Assembly: GCF_030540545.1 (NCBI RefSeq)
Contig: NZ_JAUNVZ010000004.1
Span: 62,001-126,000 of the forward strand
From: Rothia sp. (in: high G+C Gram-positive bacteria)
Lineage (GTDB): Bacteria; Actinomycetota; Actinomycetes; Actinomycetales; Micrococcaceae
Length of the DNA stretch: 64,000 nt
Direction of reading: 5' to 3'
The position numbers and the translations under genes are program-made. Shown piece by piece: positions 36,666 through 45,183 of this stretch (within the stretch, counting starts at the first letter, position 1; each line of letters begins with the position of its first letter). The notes under the pieces were generated by a model that saw only the letters and a program-made list of their open reading frames with translations, had not been told where the DNA came from and made no database searches.

Positions 36666-38099
36666 CTAGTGCACGGTATCAGCGGCAATAGCGTCATTAG
36701 CACCCTCGGGGGCAACCTTCGCGCCACCGGTCATCATAAAGAGCACGCCACCGAGCAGGCAAGCAAAGACCTGGGTGAGCGGGAACGCCCACACCAAACC
36801 CTCAAAACCAAAGAGCTGGTTGCCAAACCACACGGCGGGGAAGAAGAGGAGCATAATGCCCACGGTCAGCAGGGTTGCGGGCAGACCCTGACCGGAAGCC
36901 TGGAACCACGCCACAAACACAATGCTCACTGCGTTAAAGACTGCAGCCAGCATGAGCGCAATCAGCACCTTCTCACCGGTTGCCACCAGGCGGTGGTCAC
37001 CCATGAGTTCCAGCAGAGGAATGCGGAAAAGCAGCACGGGCAGGCTCACCACGGCGGAGGTCACCACGGACATAATGGTCGCGGTCTTCAGGGCAGACTT
37101 AACGCGTGCCATATTGCGGGCGCCGTAGGAGTAGGCGTAGAGCGGAATACCGCCCATGCACAGACCCATGCACAGCATTTCGGGAATCATATTCAGGCGC
37201 ATTGCCAGACCGAAGGCAGCCACCGCATCGTCACCATAGCCCGCCGCGAGGTTATTGAGCAGCAGGGAGGAGAGAATCAGGTTCAGGCTCTGGAAAAGCT
37301 CTGCGGCACCAATAGCGAATACGGGAATCATAATCGCCTTGGAGAGGGTGAAATCGCTCAGCTTTGCCGAGAAGTTCGGGCTCTTACGGATCAAGAACTG
37401 TAGGAAGTATATAAAGGATGCGGCATTAGCGAATAGCATTGCCCAACCGGCGCCGGCGATACCCCAGCCCAGCCACGCAATCAGCACGACGTCGGCGATG
37501 CAGTTGACCACGGTGCCGATAATAATACCGTTCATGGACTGGGTTGCGAAGCCTTCACTGCGTACCAGCTGCTCCAGGGTGAACATGCCAATGGCTACCG
37601 GGGCTCCCAGGAACATGAGGATTACAAAGGTTTTGGTGGGCTCAAAGGAGGCGTCGGTGGCACCCATAATGTGGGTAATGGGGTCCGCCGCCAGAATACC
37701 GGCACCGGCTGCCAGCACGCCGAGTATCAGGCCGGAGTACAGAGCAAAGGAGGTGACCTTGGGGATGGATTCATTCTTGCCGTCACCGAGCAGTCGGGAG
37801 GCGAGAGTGGAGGAGCCCAGGCCAAAGACGCCCGCAATCGCCATAATCACACCGAAGATGGGCACGCCGTAGCCGGTTGCCGCCAGCTCTTCCACGCTGC
37901 CGTAGTGACCCACGAAGTAGGAGTTTACGGCATTGTAGATGCTGGTAATGGCTAGGCCTGCCGCCATGGGGATGCCGAGCTTCATGAGTGCGGTAACAAT
38001 GGGGGCATCTTTGAGCAGGTAAATATTCTGGGGGTCTTGGGTTTGGTTCTCGGGCGCGTTATCTGTCGCTACGGCAGATGCCTGGGGGTTTTCAGTCAT
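36666..38099 (-). CDS. MATE family efflux transporter (tandem paralogue)
   Basis: The 477-aa product has 12 membrane segments and the block LGIPMAAGLAITSIYNAVNSYFVGHYGSVEELAATGYGVPIF near the N-terminus. It is a paralogue of the following gene, separated by a terminator, so the two are probably controlled separately. A 12-bp palindrome ACAGGTACCTGT about 100 bases upstream may be an operator. Confidence 0.92.
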   Translation of the reverse strand: MTENPQASAVATDNAPENQTQDPQNIYLLKDAPIVTALMKLGIPMAAGLAITSIYNAVNSYFVGHYGSVEELAATGYGVPIFGVIMAIAGVFGLGSSTLASRLLGDGKNESIPKVTSFALYSGLILGVLAAGAGILAADPITHIMGATDASFEPTKTFVILMFLGAPVAIGMFTLEQLVRSEGFATQSMNGIIIGTVVNCIADVVLIAWLGWGIAGAGWAMLFANAASFIYFLQFLIRKSPNFSAKLSDFTLSKAIMIPVFAIGAAELFQSLNLILSSLLLNNLAAGYGDDAVAAFGLAMRLNMIPEMLCMGLCMGGIPLYAYSYGARNMARVKSALKTATIMSVVTSAVVSLPVLLFRIPLLELMGDHRLVATGEKVLIALMLAAVFNAVSIVFVAWFQASGQGLPATLLTVGIMLLFFPAVWFGNQLFGFEGLVWAFPLTQVFACLLGGVLFMMTGGAKVAPEGANDAIAADTVH

Positions 38100-38197
38100 A
38101 GTTGTCCTTGGGCTAAGAGAGTCTGTGAAGTCTAGAGATATGCACCCGGAAGTGATACGGAGAGTATAAGGGTGCGGAAAATACTCATAAAAGTCTA

Positions 38198-38209
38198 ACA
38201 GGTACCTGT
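38198..38209. promoter_or_regulatory. Palindrome ACAGGTACCTGT upstream of the MATE gene
   Basis: A perfect 12-bp palindrome lies between the MATE start and the NlpC/P60 terminator. The same palindrome occurs at 46841-46852. Confidence 0.45.
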
Positions 38210-38250
38210 AGATTATGCAAGGGGTTATCCGGTCGGTGCCAGCACATACA

Positions 38251-38287
38251 AAAAGCCGGGTGCAAGCATGCAGCTCACACCCGGCTC
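38251..38287 (-). terminator. Terminator of the NlpC/P60 gene
   Basis: AGCCGGGTG pairs with CACCCGGCT, followed on the minus strand by TTTTTGT. Confidence 0.9.
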
Positions 38288-38299
38288 AGTGGCTAAGTC

Positions 38300-38965
38300 T
38301 TAGAACTTAACGCGCAGGTAAATCGGGGAGGAAGCACCCGGAGTGCTCAGATCGGCGCTGTATTCCTTCACGGTAACACCGCCATTCTCCATGAAACCGC
38401 CGTGAATAGCGCGGCCATTGCCAATGTACAGAGCAATATGCTGCTGCGGGCCGGAGTACGCACTACCAGCGGGCCAGTAGAAACCGTTACGATCCCAAAT
38501 AATCAGGTCGCCGGGCTGTGCATCCTTACGATCAATAATGGTACCCAGAGACTTGAACTGAACGGGGAAGCCGTCAAAAGAAATACCGGCTGCGTACAGA
38601 GCCTGGGATACCAGCTGGTTGCACCACAGGGGCTGACCAATGAGCTGACGAGCCTTAGCGATCATTGCGTTCGCCTTAGCGTTGTTGGTTGCCGGTGCGT
38701 TAGAAGCAACCGGAGTCTGGGAGCTAGCAGCGGGAGCTACCTCCTGAGCAGCGACAGTAGTCTCTGCCTTCGGCAGGTCGTTGACGATGTGGGGGCTATC
38801 CTGCAGTGCCGGACCCTCCGGGTTTGCTGCTGCAACAGCGGAATTGGAGGCGTCGGTAACGTCAACGGCAGCCGGAATCTCGCCAAACGCTTCTGCGCTT
38901 GCCATAACACCCAGCAGAGCCACGGGGCTAGCTGCCAGGATAGAGCGACGAGTCAAATCTGCCAT
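38300..38965 (-). CDS. Secreted NlpC/P60-like cell-wall hydrolase
   Basis: The 221-aa product begins MADLTRRSILAASPVALLGV, a signal peptide with a twin-Arg look. A Ser/Ala/Pro-rich linker of about 60 residues follows, then an NlpC/P60-like papain fold: candidate nucleophile Cys115 (LWCNQLVSQAL), GDLIIWDR, His176 (QQHIALYIGNGRAIHGG) and a polar third residue after it. It lacks the usual DCSG motif around the Cys, so activity needs care. Such enzymes cut peptidoglycan stem peptides. ATG follows AAGGAC with a somewhat long spacing. Confidence 0.82.
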   Translation of the reverse strand: MADLTRRSILAASPVALLGVMASAEAFGEIPAAVDVTDASNSAVAAANPEGPALQDSPHIVNDLPKAETTVAAQEVAPAASSQTPVASNAPATNNAKANAMIAKARQLIGQPLWCNQLVSQALYAAGISFDGFPVQFKSLGTIIDRKDAQPGDLIIWDRNGFYWPAGSAYSGPQQHIALYIGNGRAIHGGFMENGGVTVKEYSADLSTPGASSPIYLRVKF

Positions 38966-39098
38966 ATGAAAAAGTCCTTACATCGGGGTGTGCATGCCCC
39001 ATTATTTTCGAATCTAGTCGGAAATTATCCCTATCTAAGGTACCGGCTCCTGTGGATAAACGCAATATATTACGCCTCTATGAGCTAATTCTGGGCAG

Positions 39099-39152
39099 AA
39101 AAGGCCTCAAGTACTACAGGAAGGTTAATACCTTCCCGTAGCACTCGAGGCC
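39099..39152 (-). terminator. Terminator of the SDR gene
   Basis: A long imperfect stem (GAGGCCTCGAGTGCTACGGG with CCTGTAGTACTTGAGGCC, inner GAAGG/CCTTC) is followed on the minus strand by TTTTCT. Confidence 0.92.
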
Positions 39153-39235
39153 TCTATCTAGCTATCCCTAAAACGGCTGTTTTAGCGGGTCCCACAGGAA
39201 GTAAAACGCCGAGACCCAAGCTCGAATCGAATGAA

Positions 39236-39937
39236 TTAGGGGCGCAGGCGGTTCTGAGCCGGTGCGCTCGCCACAGCCTGGGCAATCGGAGTGGAGCCGT
39301 CAATAAAGGGCAGAGCCTTGTGTACGGTGCTCTCATCGTCAATAACAGCTGCCAGCACTGCGGCAACGGTTGCCCGGGCAACGGTGCGGGAGACAAGCTC
39401 ATCCAGTCCACCCACTGCAAGCTGCAGATCCAGGTCAATACCCCCGGCTTCGCCATCTACCAGGGCACCCGGACCCAGAATGGTGTAGCGCAGGGAGGAT
39501 GCGCGCAGATGTTCATCGGCGGCTGCCTTCGCCTCGGCGTAGGTGTAGAAGCCATTATCGGGGTCAATGCCGTGATTCGGGTCTGCGCCCAGATAAGAGA
39601 CCATAATATAGCGCTCAATACCTGCTGCGGCGGCGGCATCCATGGAGCGAATGGCGGCGTCGCGATCCACCGCGTAGGTACGCTCGGGACCGCCCTGACC
39701 CGCAGCACCCGCAGACCATACCAGCACCTGGGTATTCAGCTCCTTAAGCAGGGTGGCAATCTCTTCCACGCTCATGGATTCAATATCGGCAACCACCGGT
39801 GCGCCACCCAGAGCGCGAATATCTTCGCTCTGGCTTTCTTTGCGGATAATGGAGTGCACGCTGTGACCGGCTTCAATCAGCAGGGGAGTGGCCAGCAGTG
39901 CGACCTTGCCGTGACCGCCAATAATCGTAATATTCAT
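39236..39937 (-). CDS. NAD(P)-binding atypical SDR (NmrA-like)
   Basis: The 233-aa product opens with a Rossmann motif NITIIGGHGKVALLATPLL (GxxGxxA type) and has IMVSYLGADP and YAEAKAAADEHLRASSLRYTILGPGAL, the usual pattern of atypical short-chain dehydrogenases that act as redox or nucleotide sensors or as reductases. No substrate can be named. ATG 39937 follows AAGGACAACACC. It is divergent from an MFS pump gene. Confidence 0.88.
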   Translation of the reverse strand: MNITIIGGHGKVALLATPLLIEAGHSVHSIIRKESQSEDIRALGGAPVVADIESMSVEEIATLLKELNTQVLVWSAGAAGQGGPERTYAVDRDAAIRSMDAAAAAGIERYIMVSYLGADPNHGIDPDNGFYTYAEAKAAADEHLRASSLRYTILGPGALVDGEAGGIDLDLQLAVGGLDELVSRTVARATVAAVLAAVIDDESTVHKALPFIDGSTPIAQAVASAPAQNRLRP

Positions 39938-40120
39938 GGTGTTGTCCTTAAATTTCTCGGGAAACTCTATAGTCCTAGTGTATGCCCGCTACTGCCGGGC
40001 ACGCGAGGAGTTTCGCTCTGAGGACTAGAGCACACTATGGGGTGTTCAAATAGACATGCAGATTAGGTATTCTCTATGGCTCTATAGGCGTATGATTAAA
40101 TGCTTGTGCGAAAACTTCGC

Positions 40121-40130
40121 GCACTAGTGC
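40121..40130. promoter_or_regulatory. Palindrome GCACTAGTGC before the MFS gene
   Basis: A perfect 10-bp palindrome sits 40 bases upstream of the MFS start, in the region shared with the divergent SDR gene. It may be a repressor site; no adjacent regulator is seen. Confidence 0.35.
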
Positions 40131-40169
40131 ACCCATACGTGCAGAGACTGCCCGGAAAGAAGGAACCCC

Positions 40170-41780
40170 ATGTCTTCAACCCCCGAATCCACGCGAGACC
40201 CTCGCCTGGATAAACCCTGGCCCGCCATGTGGTCGCTGGTTATCGGCTTCTTTATGATCATGATCGATACCACCGTGGTGACCGTGGCGCTGCCCAATAT
40301 GCAGGAGCAGCTCTCCGCATCACTCTCGGCAGTTATTTGGGTGACCAGCGCCTACCTGCTGGCATACGCGGTACCCCTACTGATTTCCGGCCGCCTGGGT
40401 GATCGTTTCGGTCAGAAGAATATGTACATGCTGGGCATGGCGGTCTTTACCCTCGCCTCCCTGTGGTGCGGTCTGTCCCCGAATGTTGAAATGCTCATCG
40501 CTGCCCGCGTAATGCAGGGTCTGGGCGCATCCCTGATGACCCCGCAGACCATGTCCATTATTACCCTCATGTTCCCGCCGAATCAGCGCGGCGTAGCAAT
40601 GAGCGTATGGGGCGCCGTTGCGGGTATTGCCTCCCTGATCGGCCCGATTCTAGGCGGTGTGCTGGTGGATGGCCCCGGCTGGGCGTGGATCTTCTTTATT
40701 AATATCCCCGTGGGTGTTGTGGGTCTATTCTTGTCATGGCGTTTCGTGCCGACCTTCTCCCATAAGCAGCACAGCTTTGACTGGCTGGGCGTGGCGCTCT
40801 CGGCAACCGGCCTATTCCTGCTGGTCTTCGGTATTCAGGAGGGCTCGACCTACTCCTGGGGCACCATTACCGACTCGCTCTGGGGTACCGGTATTTCGGT
40901 AAGCGTGTGGGGTCTGATTATTACCGGCGCGATTATCTTCGCCCTCTTTATCCTCTGGCAGGCAATAAATAAGAACGAGCCGCTGATTCCCCTGAGCCTG
41001 TTCAAGGATCGTAACTTCTCGGTGGGTAATATTGCCATTGCTGCAATGGGCGGTGCCGTGATTACCATGGCGTTCCCCATTACCATTTACTTCCAGCAGG
41101 TGCGCGGTATGACCCCGACCCAGGCAGCGCTGATGACTATTCCTCTGGCGGTTATTTCCGGTGCTCTCTCGCCGGCGGTGGGCAAGATGATGGCTAAGCA
41201 CGACCCCAAGTGGTACGCTGCCGGTGGTTTCCTCTGCCTGGTCATTGGTTACGCCTGGCTGCGTGTGCTGATGGTGCCCGAGAGCTCCATTGTGATGCTC
41301 TTGCTGCCCTTTGCCGTGCTGGGTGTGGGTAATGCGCTGATTTGGGGTCCGCTGGCTGTTAATACCACCCGTAACCTAGCGCCTCGCGTGACCGGTGCGG
41401 GTTCGGGCGTGTACAACGAGACCCGTCAGATTGCCTCGGTGCTGTGCTCCGCTGCGATTGCAACCGTTATGAGCAGTGCAATCACCGATCAGGTGGCAAA
41501 GGCTATTGCGGCTCTGCCCGCTCCCGCGCGTGCCGCTGCTGCTAGCGCCGATACCTCCGCCGTGGGTCATGAGGGCGGTATGAGCGGCGTGCTGCCGGAG
41601 TTCCTCCATGCGCCTTTCTCCGCGGCAATGAGCGATTCGCTGATTCTGCCTCTGGCTCTGTCCGTAGTGGGCGTTGTGGCGTGCCTGTTCTTTGCGCCTC
41701 CCGTGGATACCGGCGCCTGGTCTCAGGGACGCGCACCCGAAAATACCCCCGGTAGCGCCTCGGATGCTGCGGCTGAATAA
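40170..41780 (+). CDS. MFS transporter, DHA2 (EmrB/QacA) family
   Basis: The 536-aa product has 14 hydrophobic segments, the DHA2 layout. Motif C-like and N-terminal blocks are visible: MIDTTVVTVALPNMQ at about residues 31-45, SGRLGDRFGQKNMYMLG (motif A) near 73, and VWGAVAGIASLIGPILGG. These pumps export drugs, dyes or bile salts with protons. The ATG at 40170 follows AAGGAACCCC. It is monocistronic. Confidence 0.94.
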   Translation: MSSTPESTRDPRLDKPWPAMWSLVIGFFMIMIDTTVVTVALPNMQEQLSASLSAVIWVTSAYLLAYAVPLLISGRLGDRFGQKNMYMLGMAVFTLASLWCGLSPNVEMLIAARVMQGLGASLMTPQTMSIITLMFPPNQRGVAMSVWGAVAGIASLIGPILGGVLVDGPGWAWIFFINIPVGVVGLFLSWRFVPTFSHKQHSFDWLGVALSATGLFLLVFGIQEGSTYSWGTITDSLWGTGISVSVWGLIITGAIIFALFILWQAINKNEPLIPLSLFKDRNFSVGNIAIAAMGGAVITMAFPITIYFQQVRGMTPTQAALMTIPLAVISGALSPAVGKMMAKHDPKWYAAGGFLCLVIGYAWLRVLMVPESSIVMLLLPFAVLGVGNALIWGPLAVNTTRNLAPRVTGAGSGVYNETRQIASVLCSAAIATVMSSAITDQVAKAIAALPAPARAAAASADTSAVGHEGGMSGVLPEFLHAPFSAAMSDSLILPLALSVVGVVACLFFAPPVDTGAWSQGRAPENTPGSASDAAAE

Positions 41781-41798
41781 GAGAGCTTAGTATATAAC

Positions 41799-41845
41799 TC
41801 ATTGGGCGGTCAGATACTGCATAGAGTATCTGACCGCCCAATGAT
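41799..41845. terminator. Bidirectional terminator after the MFS gene
   Basis: TCATTGGGCGGTCAGATACT pairs with its complement around a short loop. Confidence 0.9.
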
Positions 41846-41874
41846 TTACGCTCGTGCGATTTTTCAGCGCGAGA

Positions 41875-42720
41875 TTAGCGCTTAATAGCTGCCAGTGCTA
41901 CCTGATCCAGAGCGTTGGTGCTGGTTGCCGAGTATGCGGAACCGCTTGCTGGGGTTACCTCGATCGGGGTGTCACCTGCGCGAACCTCAACGGTGAGCGA
42001 GTAGGTGGAGCTGGTGGTCGAGTACAGAACCGGAATCTGGCTAAAGACCAGCTGGTTGTAGGCTGCCTTGCCGTTGGTGGAGCTTACGCTCAAATCCTCC
42101 AGCAGGGTGATCTTAATATCGCCATCCCAGGTGGTGGTGTTAATGGTGGGCTTCAGGAAGGTGTAGGAGTACGCCGCGCCATTGAATGCCTTCACAGCGG
42201 GGTTAGCGGTGACGCTCATACCCGGGTGGGTTTCGAAAGCCGGGATAATGCCGCCCTCACCGGTGGTGCCCCAGGTTTCGGGTGCGCGTACTTGGCTTTC
42301 CTTAGCGAAAACGATGGTGTAGCTGACGTAGAAGGTCGAGCCAGCCTTCAGGGTGGAGGTGCCCGTGTAGGTTCCGTCGGGGGCCAGGGGAGCGGACAGC
42401 CAGAAGCCGACGCCGCCGAAGGTGTTATCACCCAGGGAGCCGCCGGGGGTGTAGGTACCTCCGCCATTGCTCTTGGGGTTGTCGGAGGAGCCGAAGCTAT
42501 TCTCCAGGGGGACGGTCACGCTATCTGCACCAAACTTGGTGGAGAAGGGCTGGTCGGGGTGCAGGTCAAATGCCTGGCTGAAGGTGTTGTATTCAACGAC
42601 CAATTCACGCGATGCTGCGTATGCGGGTACAGCGGCACTTGCCACCACGACCGGAGCAGACCATGCTGCCCCGGTGAGCACCCGGCGACGAGAAATACCG
42701 GACTTGGTTGGGGGAGTCAT
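41875..42720 (-). CDS. Tat-exported hypothetical surface protein
   Basis: The 281-aa product begins MTPPTKSGISRRRVLTG, a twin-arginine motif, followed by a hydrophobic core ending in AVPAYA, a clear signal-peptidase site. The mature part is beta-rich, with many Thr, Ser and Gly residues (GTYTGTSTLKAGSTFYVSYTIVF) and a C-terminal YSLTVEVRAGDTPIEVTP strand. I recognise no catalytic motif and no LPXTG anchor, so it may be a secreted adhesin-like or Ig-fold protein. ATG 42720 follows AAGGAGAATCC. It is divergent from the metalloprotease. Confidence 0.8.
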   Translation of the reverse strand: MTPPTKSGISRRRVLTGAAWSAPVVVASAAVPAYAASRELVVEYNTFSQAFDLHPDQPFSTKFGADSVTVPLENSFGSSDNPKSNGGGTYTPGGSLGDNTFGGVGFWLSAPLAPDGTYTGTSTLKAGSTFYVSYTIVFAKESQVRAPETWGTTGEGGIIPAFETHPGMSVTANPAVKAFNGAAYSYTFLKPTINTTTWDGDIKITLLEDLSVSSTNGKAAYNQLVFSQIPVLYSTTSSTYSLTVEVRAGDTPIEVTPASGSAYSATSTNALDQVALAAIKR

Positions 42721-43165
42721 ATGGATTCTCCTTATTCCATTGGGCTTCATGAAGAAGTATCACACTGTGTGAATACCTTCAAGTTTAGTTCAAAGCTTAG
42801 AGTTGTTCCACGAAGTACGCCGTAATATCTTCAAAATTAGAGGATTATTACCTTTTATGTCGGTGAATATCTATGGTGTGCATCATAGTTTAGAAGTGAA
42901 GAAACTCTAAACAACGCCTAGAGGTTTATATATACTTCATCCGGTAAATTTACCCTGAGAATAACACTTCTAGCTATAGGTTAAGGTTGAAAACTCATGT
43001 AGTATGGAAAGCGTTCAGGTATTTATCTGACCGGGAGAAATTGGGGTATTCTCACTCACACGCCCCAGTATTTCTTGGGCAGCACTCACAGAATACGTGA
43101 ACGTATTCACTCACATCACTCAAACACTCACACAATTTAATGGATTCTCACGAAAGGAAACCAAG
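42721..43165. other. Divergent intergenic region before the metalloprotease
   Basis: This 445-base region is AT-rich and carries promoters in both directions. From about 43050 it has several CACTCACA-type direct repeats. A palindrome with arms GAATACGT and ACGTATTC around GA lies at 43091-43108. No gene is seen. Confidence 0.55.
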
Positions 43166-44260
43166 ATGACTTGGTTTACCCGTACTCGTGCTGCCCTGCT
43201 GAGCGCATCCGTCATTCTCGGCTCGCTCGCGGTAGCACCGACCGCCAACGCCTTCAACCTGAACGACTACGACGGGGACGGCATTCCCAATTCCGTTGAA
43301 ATCAACGGTTACGACGCCGATGGCGACGGCATTATCGACCTGGACCTGCGCGCCATGGGTGCAAGCCCCTACCACAAGGACGTCTTTGTGGAAATGGACT
43401 ACATGCCCGGTGAGCTGGCAAGCGACGCCGAACTGGACCGCATTGTCGACTCCTTCAACTCCATGCCCCTGCGCAACCCCGACGGCTCCTCCGGTATTCA
43501 CATTCACCTGGACGCCGGCAGCGCAAGCGCCAAGTACAACCTGGGCGGCGGCAACCAGATTGAGCACAAGGCTCTGGACGACAATATGAAGGTCTGGCAG
43601 GAATTCAAGAACGCCAACTTCGATTCCAAGCGCGATAACATCTTCCACTACATGATCTGGGGCGACTACTACGGCAGCACCTCTTCTTCCGGCCTGGGCT
43701 GGAGCAACGGTAAGGGCTTCATTGTGACCGTGGGCAAGACCAAGTGGCCCACCGCCAATGGCGATGTCCGCGTGGGCACCTTCATCCACGAACTGGGTCA
43801 CAACCTGGGTCTGGGCCACGGCGGCGGCGATAGCCTGAACTGCAAGCCGAACTACTTCAGCATTATGAACTACGAGTACCAGCTCTACGGCCTGCCCATG
43901 GCTGACGGTACCCGCCGCTTCACCTACTCCTACTACACCTTCCAGAACCTGGACGAAAACGCTCTGGATGAAACCAAGGGCTTCGGTCCGCAGGCGTACG
44001 GCCTGACGTACAAGAATCAGCCCGCCCACGAAGCCATTGACTTCAACGGCAATGGCGTGATCGACACCAAGCCCGTCTCGGCGGATCTGAACGGGGATAA
44101 GAAGCTGAGCGTGCTGACCGGCTCGAACGATATGCTCTCCCTGAAGTTCCAGACCAAGCTGACCACCTCCAGTGGCGTGCGTAGCGCCTCCGAGGCTCCG
44201 AAGCTGGTTGCTAATGAGCTGACCTACGAGAAGGCTCAGGAAATCCAGGCTCAGCGCTAA
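43166..44260 (+). CDS. Secreted calcium-binding metzincin zinc protease
   Basis: The 364-aa product has a Sec signal ending at PTANA (about residue 29). Calcium-binding DxDxDG loops follow (NDYDGDGIP and YDADGDGII), as in thrombospondin type 3 repeats. The zinc site is HELGHNLGLGH, with His208, Glu209, His212 and His218, and a Met-turn at Met234 (SIMNY), which defines a metzincin. C-terminal DFNGNGVIDT and DLNGDKKLS are further calcium loops. No membrane anchor is present, so it is probably released. ATG 43166 follows GAAAGGAAACCAAG; the frame upstream to 43097 is not signal-like. Confidence 0.92.
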   Translation: MTWFTRTRAALLSASVILGSLAVAPTANAFNLNDYDGDGIPNSVEINGYDADGDGIIDLDLRAMGASPYHKDVFVEMDYMPGELASDAELDRIVDSFNSMPLRNPDGSSGIHIHLDAGSASAKYNLGGGNQIEHKALDDNMKVWQEFKNANFDSKRDNIFHYMIWGDYYGSTSSSGLGWSNGKGFIVTVGKTKWPTANGDVRVGTFIHELGHNLGLGHGGGDSLNCKPNYFSIMNYEYQLYGLPMADGTRRFTYSYYTFQNLDENALDETKGFGPQAYGLTYKNQPAHEAIDFNGNGVIDTKPVSADLNGDKKLSVLTGSNDMLSLKFQTKLTTSSGVRSASEAPKLVANELTYEKAQEIQAQR

Positions 44261-44328
44261 GACGCATAGGGGCTTCAAAAGCAGCTCGAGAATCTTGTAA
44301 TTACATATTTCTACTCTGCTATTCACTG

Positions 44329-44369
44329 CAATACCGCCCACCCCGTACATCGCGGGGTGGGCGGTATTG
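44329..44369. terminator. Terminator of the metalloprotease gene
   Basis: CAATACCGCCCACCCC pairs perfectly with GGGGTGGGCGGTATTG. Confidence 0.88.
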
Positions 44370-44449
44370 TCTATGCGCTGCTATCTGTCGACACCCCGCT
44401 CTATATCAAGCCACACCCTTTGTAATCCTCTGCCCGATATAATGACAGC

Positions 44450-44887
44450 GTGACTACTAGCTATGATCTATCCTCCCGCTGCCCCTGCCTGAGCGGACGT
44501 ACCTACGGCGAATGCTGCGGCATATACCACGCGGGCTTTGCTTCCGAGGGCACGCTGAGCGCCCCCACCCCGGAGGCTCTCATGCGCTCGCGTTTTAGCG
44601 CTTTCGCCCTCAATAACCCCGAGTATCTTCTGGCAACCTGGGCACCCGAGACCCGCCCCGAGGCACAGGGCTTTGAACTGGATGAGGATTTACGCTGGTA
44701 CCGTCTGGATATTGTGGATGCACCCCCGGCGTTGGGTAGCAGCACGGGCACGGTTGAATTTATTGCCTATTATCGCTCCATTCCGGGTATTGATGAAGAG
44801 CAGAGGGTTAAAGGCTCCATGCATGAGCGTTCAAGCTTTAGCTACCGCGGTGGTGTGTGGTATTACGTAGACGGTATACACCGCTAA
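44450..44887 (+). CDS. YchJ/UPF0225 family SEC-C motif protein
   Basis: The 145-aa product starts with an SEC-C zinc motif, CPCLSGRTYGECC at residues 8-20, and continues with the YchJ-type domain (ALMRSRFSAFALNNPEYLLATWAPETRP). The family is widespread and of unknown biochemical role; SEC-C motifs bind zinc and often protein partners. The GTG start lies exactly six bases after a perfect TATAAT, with no ribosome site: the clearest leaderless candidate in the window. Confidence 0.92.
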   Translation: MTTSYDLSSRCPCLSGRTYGECCGIYHAGFASEGTLSAPTPEALMRSRFSAFALNNPEYLLATWAPETRPEAQGFELDEDLRWYRLDIVDAPPALGSSTGTVEFIAYYRSIPGIDEEQRVKGSMHERSSFSYRGGVWYYVDGIHR

Positions 44888-44936
44888 AGAGCTGCTGCAT
44901 ACAGTGCTATGCCCAGAGGGCTTAGAGCGGGTGAAA

Positions 44937-44968
44937 AAGGGCGGGAAACCATTGGTTTCCCGCCCTTG
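44937..44968. terminator. Terminator of the YchJ-like gene
   Basis: AAGGGCGGGAAACCA pairs with GGTTTCCCGCCCTT around a tiny loop. Confidence 0.88.
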
Positions 44969-45116
44969 TGTGTTCGTCTGTGTGTATAAACGCAATCTGT
45001 GCTCCGCGCATTTGCAAAGCCCTCACTATTGTACGGGCTGACATATCTTTTTCTGCCCGTGTTGTTCGTATCGTGGAGGAAAAGATAAACGCGGGATATA
45101 GCCCCGAGATAAAACA

Positions 45117-45158
45117 AAGGGAGGGCTTCTCACCGATATCGGTGAGAACCCCTCCCTT
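45117..45158. terminator. Terminator of the purine permease gene
   Basis: AAGGGAGGG...TTCTCACC pairs with GGTGAGAA...CCCTCCCTT. Confidence 0.85.
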
Positions 45159-45183
45159 CTATATCGCTATAGAGCCGCTAACT

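Noticed and set aside
38966-39098. ydaO (c-di-AMP) riboswitch upstream of the NlpC/P60 gene
   Set aside because: Such riboswitches often precede these hydrolases, but the leader is short and I cannot find the conserved core.
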